From: DASYML01 sp036009045
Lineage (GTDB): Bacteria; Acidobacteriota; Blastocatellia; Pyrinomonadales; Pyrinomonadaceae
NCBI GenBank assembly: GCA_036009045.1
Contig: DASYML010000040.1
Coordinates: 1 to 9,646 of the forward strand
Length of the DNA stretch: 9,646 nt
Direction of reading: 5' to 3'
In this document: piece by piece, positions 1-4,532 of the stretch
Layout: every line of letters starts with the position of its first letter
How positions within the stretch are numbered: position 1 is the first letter of the stretch
Program-made: the position numbers and the translations under genes
The notes under the pieces: generated by a model
The model's input: the letters and a program-made list of their open reading frames with translations, nothing else
Databases searched by the model: none
Told to the model about the DNA's origin: nothing

Positions 1-125
1 GGAGTTTGAGAGTCAAGAGTCTGAGAGTCGGGAGTCCGAGAGTCAAAAGACAAGCGCTACTTTCTGATTCTTGACTCCAGACTCTCAGACTCTCAGACTC
101 CGGACTCTTGACTCTTGACTCCAGA
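1..125. repeat. Long imperfect inverted repeat of GAGTC/GACTC units upstream of idi (IR1)
   Basis: The left arm (about 1-50) is built from drifting units such as GAGAGTC, AAGAGTC and GGGAGTC. The right arm (about 68-123) carries the complementary units GACTCC, GACTCTCA and GACTCTTG. The centre (about 46-67) is AT-richer and contains AAAAGACAAGCG. The arms would fold into a long imperfect hairpin on either strand. The right arm ends about 20 nt before the idi start codon. The window begins inside or at the edge of the element, so its true left end is unknown. It belongs with the other spacer palindromes of this window. Confidence 0.85.
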
Positions 126-144
126 CTGTTTTAGAACGGCAGTG

Positions 145-687
145 ATGGAAAGAGTTATCCTCGTAGACGAGAACGACAGAGCGTTGGGTGTGTTGGAAAA
201 GCAGCGCGCGCATGAGGAGGGAAGGCTGCATCGCGCCTTCTCCATCTTCATCTTCGATGCGAAGGGGCGGATGCTGCTGCAAAAAAGGTCCAGCACGAAA
301 TATCATTCGGGCGGTCTCTGGTCCAATGCCTGTTGCGGTCATCCAAGACCGGGTGAAGAGACGCACGCGGCAGCCCGCCGCAGGCTCTTCGAGGAGATGA
401 GTTTGAATTGTGAACTGCGCGAAGCCTTCACGTTTCTCTACCGCGTGAGCTTTGACAATCAACTCACAGAGCACGAGTTGGACCATGTCCTGATAGGCGA
501 GTGCGACGGCGTGCCCGCTCCCGACCCCGCAGAGGTAGAGGATTGGAAATGGCTCAGCCTCCCAGACCTGCGAAATGAGATGCTTGAGAGACCGGAAGAT
601 TTTACCTACTGGCTCAAGACGGCAATCCATAGCAGCGAATGGGATAATCTGCACGCCCTGACGCGCTCCGGTTCGCTCTTTCTATAA
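145..687 (+). CDS. idi: Isopentenyl-diphosphate delta-isomerase, type 1 (Nudix fold)
   Basis: Predicted to interconvert isopentenyl diphosphate and dimethylallyl diphosphate in the cytoplasm, balancing the two C5 precursors of isoprenoids. The 180-residue product matches the usual length of bacterial type 1 enzymes (E. coli, 182). Visible active-site features are H23 and H29 as metal ligands, the motif NACCGHP at 61-67 with C64 at the catalytic cysteine position and H66 as ligand, a Nudix-like helix around REE/FEE (78-84), and the TEHE motif at 108-111 with E109 and E111 matching the E. coli glutamates E114 and E116. I chose ATG 145. A TTG at 115 would extend the frame into the palindrome, adding ten residues not expected in the family, and GTG 142 is also possible. 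No clear Shine-Dalgarno sequence is seen. Converges with the tRNA gene downstream. Confidence 0.95.
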   Translation: MERVILVDENDRALGVLEKQRAHEEGRLHRAFSIFIFDAKGRMLLQKRSSTKYHSGGLWSNACCGHPRPGEETHAAARRRLFEEMSLNCELREAFTFLYRVSFDNQLTEHELDHVLIGECDGVPAPDPAEVEDWKWLSLPDLRNEMLERPEDFTYWLKTAIHSSEWDNLHALTRSGSLFL

Positions 688-848
688 GCGGGCGTCTGAA
701 AGGCCGGAGCACACCCTTCAATCGTATCCACGCCAGTGGATACATGTGAGAGCCGGGGGCAAGCCTCAGCGTCGCCCCGGTTAATGGTCCAGAATAAAAG
801 CCGACCCTGAAAGGGTCGCACAGCACCCGCCCGGCTTAAGCAGGCGGT
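688..848. repeat. Structured non-coding element with three consecutive hairpins
   Basis: Between idi and the tRNA gene lie three clear palindromes: GTATCCAC/GTGGATAC with a 4-nt loop (724-743), CCGGGG/CCCCGG with a 16-nt loop (753-780), and CGACCCT/AGGGTCG with a 3-nt loop (802-818). A weaker CCGCC/GGCGG pair lies at about 828-847. No plausible gene is seen; the short - strand open frames across it look incidental. The compact series of hairpins resembles dispersed structured repeats found between genes in several GC-rich phyla, but the other copies needed to prove it is a repeat are not in this window. Confidence 0.5.
791..818 (-). terminator. Possible intrinsic terminator of the tRNA-Leu transcript
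   Basis: Read on the - strand, about 80 nt past the tRNA 3' end, a perfect 7-bp GC-rich stem (CGACCCT/AGGGTCG, triloop) is followed by GCTTTTATTC, a short interrupted U-rich tract. It could end the tRNA precursor. The U-tract is weak, and the hairpin may simply belong to the multi-hairpin element around it. Confidence 0.4.
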
Positions 849-898
849 ACTGACTGTCTCATCTCACACCTCTCTTTCTACTGCAATTTGGTATTAGA

Positions 899-1224
899 TG
901 CCGGGGGCGGGACTCGAACCCGCACAACCTTACGGTCAACGGATTTTCTTACCACTATGGCTTTCGCCACCTGGCCTTGCGGACAGTTTGTGGTCTGGAC
1001 TATACCTTCACCTTTTATTACGCGTAAACGTAACAGTCAGGCGGGAGCCGTCTAGTCTCTACACATTTTTTGGAGAGGAAAAAGCATTCTCCAAATTTAG
1101 CTCGGTGTTGCCAACAGCTTGACCTGTGAAGGGTTCACCGAATTTGACTCCATTCACGCTGGAGATTCCGCTCCGGGTGCTCAAAGAACTAAGTCCGTCG
1201 CGTCTGCCATTTCGCCACCCCGGC
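899..1224 (-). tRNA. tRNA-Leu(UAA), interrupted by a group I intron
   Basis: The - strand gives a complete leucine tRNA in two exons. The 5' exon is 1224-1191 (34 nt) and the 3' exon 947-899 (49 nt). The acceptor stem GCCGGGG pairs perfectly with CCCCGGC, followed by discriminator A at 899. The T arm is GCGGG-TTCGAGT-CCCGC. Joining the exons gives anticodon stem ACGGA/TCCGT around the 7-nt loop CTTAAAA, so the anticodon is UAA. The D loop contains TGGCAGAC, and a long variable arm (ACC/GGT pairing) marks a class II tRNA. The spliced length is 83 nt. CCA is not encoded (the next bases are TCT), so it must be added after transcription. A probable promoter lies at 1234-1263. Confidence 0.95.
948..1190 (-). 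ncRNA. Group I intron (subgroup IC3-like) in the tRNA-Leu(UAA) anticodon
   Basis: This 243-nt self-splicing-type intron splits the anticodon between U34 and A35. The 5' exon ends in U and the intron ends in G (948), as group I splicing requires. A short P1 can form between exon CUU and intron GAG near 1182. The core shows P4 as TCGGTG (1141-1136) with CACCGA (1107-1102), a P6-like stem TTTGGAGA/TCTCCAAA, P7 as GACTA (1057-1053) with TAGTC (1002-998), and a GNRA-capped hairpin TGGC-GAAA-GCCA (969-958) near the 3' end. Blocks such as CAAATTC, GAGCTAAAT and GTGTAGAGACTA resemble the plastid and cyanobacterial trnL introns from memory. There is no intron-encoded endonuclease frame. Splicing activity is inferred. 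Confidence 0.92.
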
Positions 1225-1233
1225 ACGCGGGGA

Positions 1234-1263
1234 AAGATAACACGGCGCGCCGAGGGGCAACAA
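1234..1263 (-). promoter_or_regulatory. Probable promoter of the tRNA-Leu gene
   Basis: On the - strand, TTGTTG (1263-1258) and TATCTT (1239-1234) are separated by 18 nt. The -10-like box ends about 9 nt before the mature tRNA 5' base, a normal distance for a stable-RNA gene. The fit to a sigma-70 consensus is modest, and TTGCCC with 15-nt spacing is an alternative -35. Confidence 0.4.
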
Positions 1264-1266
1264 ATC

Positions 1267-1296
1267 TTCACATGCACGCTCGGCAGATGTTAGAAT
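1267..1296 (+). promoter_or_regulatory. Probable sigma-70-type promoter of the Fur-family gene
   Basis: TTCACA (1267-1272) and TAGAAT (1291-1296) are separated by 18 nt. Each differs from the sigma-70 consensus boxes by one base. Transcription would start near 1303, leaving a leader of about 43 nt before ATG 1346. It is back to back with the tRNA promoter. No clear Fur box was seen by eye. Confidence 0.5.
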
Positions 1297-1345
1297 GAGT
1301 TTGTCCCGAATTTGAGACGGCGTTTCGTGAGCCGGAAACTATTTT

Positions 1346-1846
1346 ATGACCGAAGAGCAAACTATCTTTATCGAACACTTGCAGCGCTCCGGGCTTAAAC
1401 GCACTTCACAGCGCGACCTCATTCTGGATGTTTTTCTGCGCACGGAAGAGCACCTGTCCAGCGAAGACCTTTACAGGCTGGTCCAGAAGGAAGATTCCAG
1501 CATCGGCCAGACCACAGTGTACCGGACGCTCAAGCTACTGTCGGAGGCGGGGCTGGCGCGCGAGGTTCGCTTCGGCGACGGGCGCACGCATTACGAGCAC
1601 AACTATAAGCATCAACATCACGATCACATGATCTGCACTGAGTGCGGAAAAATCATAGAGTTCTATTCCGCCGAACTCGAAGCGATTCAGGACGCGATGG
1701 CGGCCAAGTATCGCTTCGAGCCGACACAGCACAGCCTGCGTATCCTGGGCACTTGCGCGGACTGTCGCCGCGAGGCCAAAGATCATAAGAAGGAGACTGC
1801 GGCGCAACCACGTTTTCGACTCGCCGCCGCACACGGAGGAGAGTAG
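1346..1846 (+). CDS. Fur-family metal-responsive transcriptional regulator
   Basis: A cytoplasmic DNA-binding repressor of the Fur/PerR/Zur family, 166 residues. An N-terminal winged helix (about 1-82) contains the recognition region TTVYRTLKLL at 56-65. The C-terminal dimerisation and metal domain starts at the HHDH motif (91-94) and has two CxxC pairs, C97/C100 and C137/C140, that would hold a structural zinc. H92, H94, E105 and H129 are candidate regulatory metal ligands. HHDHMICTECGKIIEF at 91-106 is closest in style to true Fur, but the sequence alone does not separate Fur from Zur or PerR. A basic tail of about 24 residues follows the last zinc pair. ATG 1346 has only a weak purine stretch (GGAAA) upstream. 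A palindromic spacer begins 4 nt after the stop codon. Confidence 0.93.
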   Translation: MTEEQTIFIEHLQRSGLKRTSQRDLILDVFLRTEEHLSSEDLYRLVQKEDSSIGQTTVYRTLKLLSEAGLAREVRFGDGRTHYEHNYKHQHHDHMICTECGKIIEFYSAELEAIQDAMAAKYRFEPTQHSLRILGTCADCRREAKDHKKETAAQPRFRLAAAHGGE

Positions 1847-1849
1847 GAA

Positions 1850-1930
1850 AGAGGCTTGAGATGAGAGGCTGGAGGCTGGTGAAAAGCAAGCTGGTTTTTG
1901 CCAGCCTCCGGCCTCTCACCTCTAGCCTCT
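1850..1930. repeat. Long inverted repeat of GAGGCTGG-type units after fur (IR2)
   Basis: The left arm 1850-1879 and right arm 1901-1930 are complementary at 27 of 30 positions. The ~21-nt centre contains AAAAGCAAG and TTTTT and can extend the pairing by AAAA/TTTT. It begins 4 nt after the fur stop codon and may act as a terminator on either strand. Its central part closely matches the spacer at 8749-8826. Confidence 0.88.
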
Positions 1931-1952
1931 CTCTTTGCCTTTTATCCTCTGT

Positions 1953-2016
1953 TGGGTGTAAGTTCATTTCGTCTACCCAAAAGATATTGTGGAGGCTCTC
2001 TTGATGAGCGGAGAGC
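1953..2016. other. Two short palindromes upstream of the ferredoxin gene
   Basis: TTGGGT and ACCCAA form a perfect 6-bp inverted repeat spaced by 17 nt (about 1953-1981). GCTCTC (1995-2000) and GAGAGC (2011-2016) form a second with a 10-nt loop. They lie between the IR2 palindrome and a degenerate repeat before the ferredoxin start. They could be operator or hairpin sites, but nothing in the sequence assigns a role. Confidence 0.3.
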
Positions 2017-2018
2017 GT

Positions 2019-2092
2019 TGAGGATTGGCGATTGAAGGAAGCGGCTGATTGAACTTCTCTTATCTACAATCCGCCATCCGAAATCTAAAATA
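2019..2092. repeat. Degenerate inverted repeat directly upstream of the ferredoxin start (IR7)
   Basis: The left part contains GGATTGGCGATTG (about 2022-2034). The right part contains CAATCCGCCATCC (about 2067-2079), whose complement GGATGGCGGATTG matches the left with one inserted and one deleted base. The right arm runs on as GAAATCTAAAATA up to the ATG at 2095. It has the same architecture as the other spacers but is much more degraded. Confidence 0.5.
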
Positions 2093-2094
2093 CT

Positions 2095-2682
2095 ATGAGT
2101 GTCGAGATTAAATTTGAGCCGGACGGCCTGACCGGCATCGTCGCAGAGGGCAGTTACCTTTGGGACGCTGCCAAGCGTATGGGCGTGCGCCTGCCCGCAG
2201 AGTGCGAGGGGCGCGGTGAGTGTGATACCTGCGCCGTCAACGTCGTAGAGGGAGCGACGCTGCTCTCGTCTTTGACGGAAGCGGAGCGCGTGCGTCTCAG
2301 CCCGGAAAGGCTCGCCACGGGTGAACGCCTCGCCTGCCAGACGCGAGTCCTGCACGGAGGCACGCTGGTCCTGCGTCCGGTGCCCGCCACGGAGCGAGCC
2401 GCGACGACGGAAGAATCCGTCAAAGATTTTCGCAAAGAGTTTCGAGAGTTGCCGCTTCAACGCAAACTGGCGACGCTGGTCGAACTTGAAACCGTGACCA
2501 TGTTTCAAACTCTCAGCGCGCTCGCGGACCTGCCCTTCTCGCTCGGTGAAAAGGTGATGAGCCTGATGGCTGGCAAGGGCCGCGAGATGAGCAAGCGCGA
2601 GCGCGAGATGCATCGCCCGGCTGAACATGGCGGCAGCACAACGAAAACAGACGGCGCGACAGGGCATGAGCCGCAGGCTTGA
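2095..2682 (+). CDS. [2Fe-2S] ferredoxin-like protein with helical C-terminal extension
   Basis: A 195-residue soluble electron-transfer protein. The N-terminal 95 residues are a [2Fe-2S] ferredoxin domain with cluster cysteines C37, C43, C46 and C81. The Cx5Cx2C spacing is that of adrenodoxin-type and RACo-type ferredoxins rather than plant photosynthetic ones (Cx4Cx2C). The segment LACQT (79-83) around the fourth cysteine is typical. Residues about 105-170 are predicted helical and charged (for example RKEFRELPLQRKL), with no cysteines, and the last 25 residues are polar and disordered-looking. I do not recognise the C-terminal part. The redox partner cannot be named; no reductase or oxygenase gene is adjacent. 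ATG 2095 follows the degenerate palindrome with no Shine-Dalgarno sequence. Confidence 0.85.
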   Translation: MSVEIKFEPDGLTGIVAEGSYLWDAAKRMGVRLPAECEGRGECDTCAVNVVEGATLLSSLTEAERVRLSPERLATGERLACQTRVLHGGTLVLRPVPATERAATTEESVKDFRKEFRELPLQRKLATLVELETVTMFQTLSALADLPFSLGEKVMSLMAGKGREMSKREREMHRPAEHGGSTTKTDGATGHEPQA

Positions 2683-2723
2683 ACCACGAGCCGCGCGCTT
2701 GAACAGGGCCGCCGCACAACTTC

Positions 2724-2784
2724 TCATCAGTGATGACGGTGTTCGCGCACGGTTGATGCTCCGCCGCGCTCATGCGCGTGGCGG
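2724..2784. other. Palindromes in the gap before the glutaminyl-cyclase-like gene
   Basis: TCATCA-G-TGATGA (2724-2736) is a perfect 6-bp-arm palindrome. CCGCCGCGC (2761-2769) can fold onto GCGCGTGGCGG (2774-2784) with a small bulge and a TCAT loop, without a T-run. This 163-nt gap (2683-2845) has no spacer palindrome of the GAGTC kind and no convincing promoter by eye. Confidence 0.35.
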
Positions 2785-2845
2785 CACATGAATGCTCCCG
2801 GCGGCTCAGCATAGATTTCATCACCCGGCGGAAATTTCCAAACAC

Positions 2846-3919
2846 ATGCACAAATCATCAACGCTCAAGCTTCGATTCGCGCAGTATGCCAGGGATGCGA
2901 GGGCGTCTCTCTCTCTCGTGCTTTTTCTGGCCCTGCCCTTGGGTCTGCTCGCGTGCCCCGGCAATTCCGCGCAGAATGGGACTAACCACAATACAAACAC
3001 GCCCGCCAGCGCCCCTTCGCCCGCTGCCTCGCAGCCCGCGACGGCGACGCCGACGCCCACGGGTTTCGACGGCGACCGCGCCTTCGAGCATGTACGCAAG
3101 CAGGTGGAGTTTGGCCCACGCCCGCCCGGCTCGCCCGAACTCGCCAAAACGCGCGATTACATCGTCGGTGAGTTGAAGTCTCACGGCTTGAACGTCATGC
3201 AGGATGAGTTCAACGAGTCTACGCCCGTCGGCAAGCGCAAGATGATCAACGTCATTGCGGAACTGCCGGGTGAATCGAGCGAAGTCATCATGTTCAGCAG
3301 CCACTACGACACGAAGCTGTTTAAAAAATTTCGTTTCGTCGGCGCGAATGATGCTGGCTCTTCGACGGGCGCGTTGATGGAACTGGCGCGCGTCCTCGCC
3401 TCGCGCAAGGAGAAGCCGCGCTTCACCTACTGGTTCGTCTTTTTCGACGGCGAAGAAGCGTTCTGCGAAGATTGGGAGGATTGCGGCAAGCCGAACGCGC
3501 CGGACAATACCTACGGCAGCCGCCACTTCGTCGCGCGGTTGACGGAAAAGAAAGAGTTGAAGCGCGTGCGCGCGATGATTCTGCTGGACCTGATGGGCTA
3601 CAAGAATCTGGAGTTTGGCCGCGATGACATGAGCACGACCTGGCTGGTGGATACGGTCTGGCAGACGGCGCGCGAACTCGGCTATGGCGAGCAATTCCAG
3701 GATCACCCGGAGGGCGTCGGCGGCGACGACCACGAGCCGTTCCTGCGCGCCGGGATAGATTCGCTCGACATCATCCAACTCAATACCTATCCGTTCTGGC
3801 ACAAGGCGGAAGACACGCTGGACAAAGTCTCGCCGCAAAGTTTGAAGATCGTCGGCGAGACGCTGCTGGCGAGCCTGCCTCGCATCGAGCAGCACCTCTT
3901 GAATAAGCGCGCTTCGTAA
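2846..3919 (+). CDS. M28-family lipoprotein, glutaminyl-peptide cyclotransferase-like
   Basis: Probably a zinc enzyme exported as a lipoprotein. From ATG 2846 the 357-residue product has a basic N-region, a hydrophobic stretch at 22-36 and lipobox LLAC with C37 as lipidated residue, then a Pro/Ala/Thr-rich linker to about 72. The M28 domain carries SSHYDTK (H153, D155), ANDAGSSTG with zinc ligand D169, FFDGEEAF with E203 and E204, LLDLMG, and DDHEPFLRAG with zinc ligand H296, then FWHKAEDTLDKVSP. The KxFxFVGAND block, FFDGEEAF, YGSRH and DDHxPFLR strings resemble animal and bacterial glutaminyl cyclases, which convert N-terminal Gln to pyroglutamate; human D159, E202 and H330 correspond to D169, E204 and H296. 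A plain M28 aminopeptidase remains possible. Upstream in-frame ATG 2792 would bury the signal peptide. Confidence 0.85.
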   Translation: MHKSSTLKLRFAQYARDARASLSLVLFLALPLGLLACPGNSAQNGTNHNTNTPASAPSPAASQPATATPTPTGFDGDRAFEHVRKQVEFGPRPPGSPELAKTRDYIVGELKSHGLNVMQDEFNESTPVGKRKMINVIAELPGESSEVIMFSSHYDTKLFKKFRFVGANDAGSSTGALMELARVLASRKEKPRFTYWFVFFDGEEAFCEDWEDCGKPNAPDNTYGSRHFVARLTEKKELKRVRAMILLDLMGYKNLEFGRDDMSTTWLVDTVWQTARELGYGEQFQDHPEGVGGDDHEPFLRAGIDSLDIIQLNTYPFWHKAEDTLDKVSPQSLKIVGETLLASLPRIEQHLLNKRAS

Positions 3920-3939
3920 AGTTTCAGACGAAGTTTTTT
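3912..3939 (+). terminator. Weak terminator-like hairpin overlapping the stop codon
   Basis: CTTCG (3912-3916) can pair with CGAAG (3929-3933), followed directly by six T residues (3934-3939). The stem is only 5 bp with a 12-nt loop and includes the end of the preceding gene, so efficiency is doubtful. Confidence 0.3.
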
Positions 3940-3943
3940 CGGG

Positions 3944-3951
3944 AAAGGAGG
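3944..3951 (+). promoter_or_regulatory. Strong Shine-Dalgarno site of the universal stress protein gene
   Basis: AAAGGAGG lies 10 nt before ATG 3962. It is the only near-perfect ribosome-binding site in the window and fixes the start codon of this gene. The other genes show weak or no such site. Confidence 0.85.
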
Positions 3952-3961
3952 ACCAAAGTCT

Positions 3962-4402
3962 ATGCTCAAAGCGCCAGACATTCTCGTGCCGGTTGATTTT
4001 TCTCCATGCTCTCTGAACGCTGTGCGCGCCGCCGCCGGAATCGCGGAGCCGGACGGCGACCTGACCCTGCTCCACGTCATAGACCACGCTTTCTTGATGG
4101 ACGCGGTCGCCGCCGGACTCGGTAATTCGGACGAGATACAACAGCGTATGCGCGAGCGCGCCGAGATAGATTTCACGACGATGCTCGAAGGTCTGGACAC
4201 GGGCCAGGCCAACGTCGAACGCATGATCGTCATCGGCACGCCTTTCGTCGAGATTTTGAAAATCGCTCGTGACCTTGATCTGCCGATGATCGTGATGGGC
4301 GTGCGCGGGCGCTCGACTCCACCGGAAGAAATTCTCTTCGGCTCGACCGCCGAGAAAGTCCTGCGCGGCACGCGCGTGCCCGTCCTCTGCGTGCCTTTCT
4401 GA
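3962..4402 (+). CDS. Universal stress protein (UspA family)
   Basis: A 146-residue single-domain, probably dimeric cytoplasmic Usp protein, the standard length. The N-terminal strand ILVPVDFS has the conserved D12, which in ATP-binding members contacts the adenine. The C-terminal nucleotide motif is G113-x2-G116 followed by GS at 127-128. The spacing between G116 and G127 is ten residues where ATP-binding members usually have nine; the extra residue sits at STPP (118-121), so ATP binding is likely but not certain. The LPMIVMG strand (about 107-113) and VPVLCVPF ending are typical. It lies 42 nt after the cyclase-like gene, close enough for co-transcription if the weak hairpin between them is leaky, and has its own strong ribosome-binding site. 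A palindromic spacer follows at once. Confidence 0.93.
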   Translation: MLKAPDILVPVDFSPCSLNAVRAAAGIAEPDGDLTLLHVIDHAFLMDAVAAGLGNSDEIQQRMRERAEIDFTTMLEGLDTGQANVERMIVIGTPFVEILKIARDLDLPMIVMGVRGRSTPPEEILFGSTAEKVLRGTRVPVLCVPF

Positions 4403-4403
4403 A

Positions 4404-4530
4404 GAGTCAGGAGTCTCGGAGTCTGGAGTCATGAGTCAAACACAGTTGCCTTTAGATGACGCAGGTCGCTTCATCCTCAAACCTCAAACCTTCTTCAGAC
4501 TCCTGACTCCAGACTCTGGACTCCTGACTG
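4404..4530. repeat. Long inverted repeat of GAGTC/GACTC units between usp and the peptidase gene (IR3)
   Basis: The left arm (4404-4440) consists of units such as AGTCAGGAGTC and GGAGTCTGGAGTCA. The right arm (about 4497-4530) reads CAGACTCCTGACTCCAGACT and on. The arms pair over about 34 nt with one 1-nt offset. The centre of about 55 nt is unrelated to the other copies apart from AAACACAGTTGCCTTT. It starts 2 nt after the usp stop and ends 3 nt before the peptidase ATG at 4533. Confidence 0.87.
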
Positions 4531-4532
4531 TT

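Noticed and set aside
1..125. CRISPR array or simple tandem repeat
   Set aside because: The units are short, degenerate and have no spacers, and the second half is the reverse complement of the first, so it is a palindrome.
115..144. Upstream TTG start for idi
   Set aside because: It begins inside the palindrome and adds ten residues before a start that fits family length.
606..826. Two overlapping - strand frames of about 70 codons after idi
   Set aside because: They cover the idi end and the three-hairpin element; two competing frames with no start signal are best explained as translation of a structured repeat.
898..1277. Short open frames on both strands across the tRNA region
   Set aside because: They translate tRNA exons and intron, whose RNA structure explains the sequence fully.
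1942..2727. - strand open frame of 261 codons
   Set aside because: Antisense to the ferredoxin gene and running into palindromic spacer; no domain.
2792..2845. Upstream ATG start for the glutaminyl-cyclase-like protein
   Set aside because: It would place 18 extra residues before a well-formed lipoprotein signal peptide beginning at ATG 2846.
2858..4432. Long - strand open frame of 524 codons
   Set aside because: It lies opposite the cyclase-like and stress-protein genes, whose motifs are unmistakable. Arg/Ala/Val-rich low-information translation is what GC-rich codon bias gives on the complementary strand.
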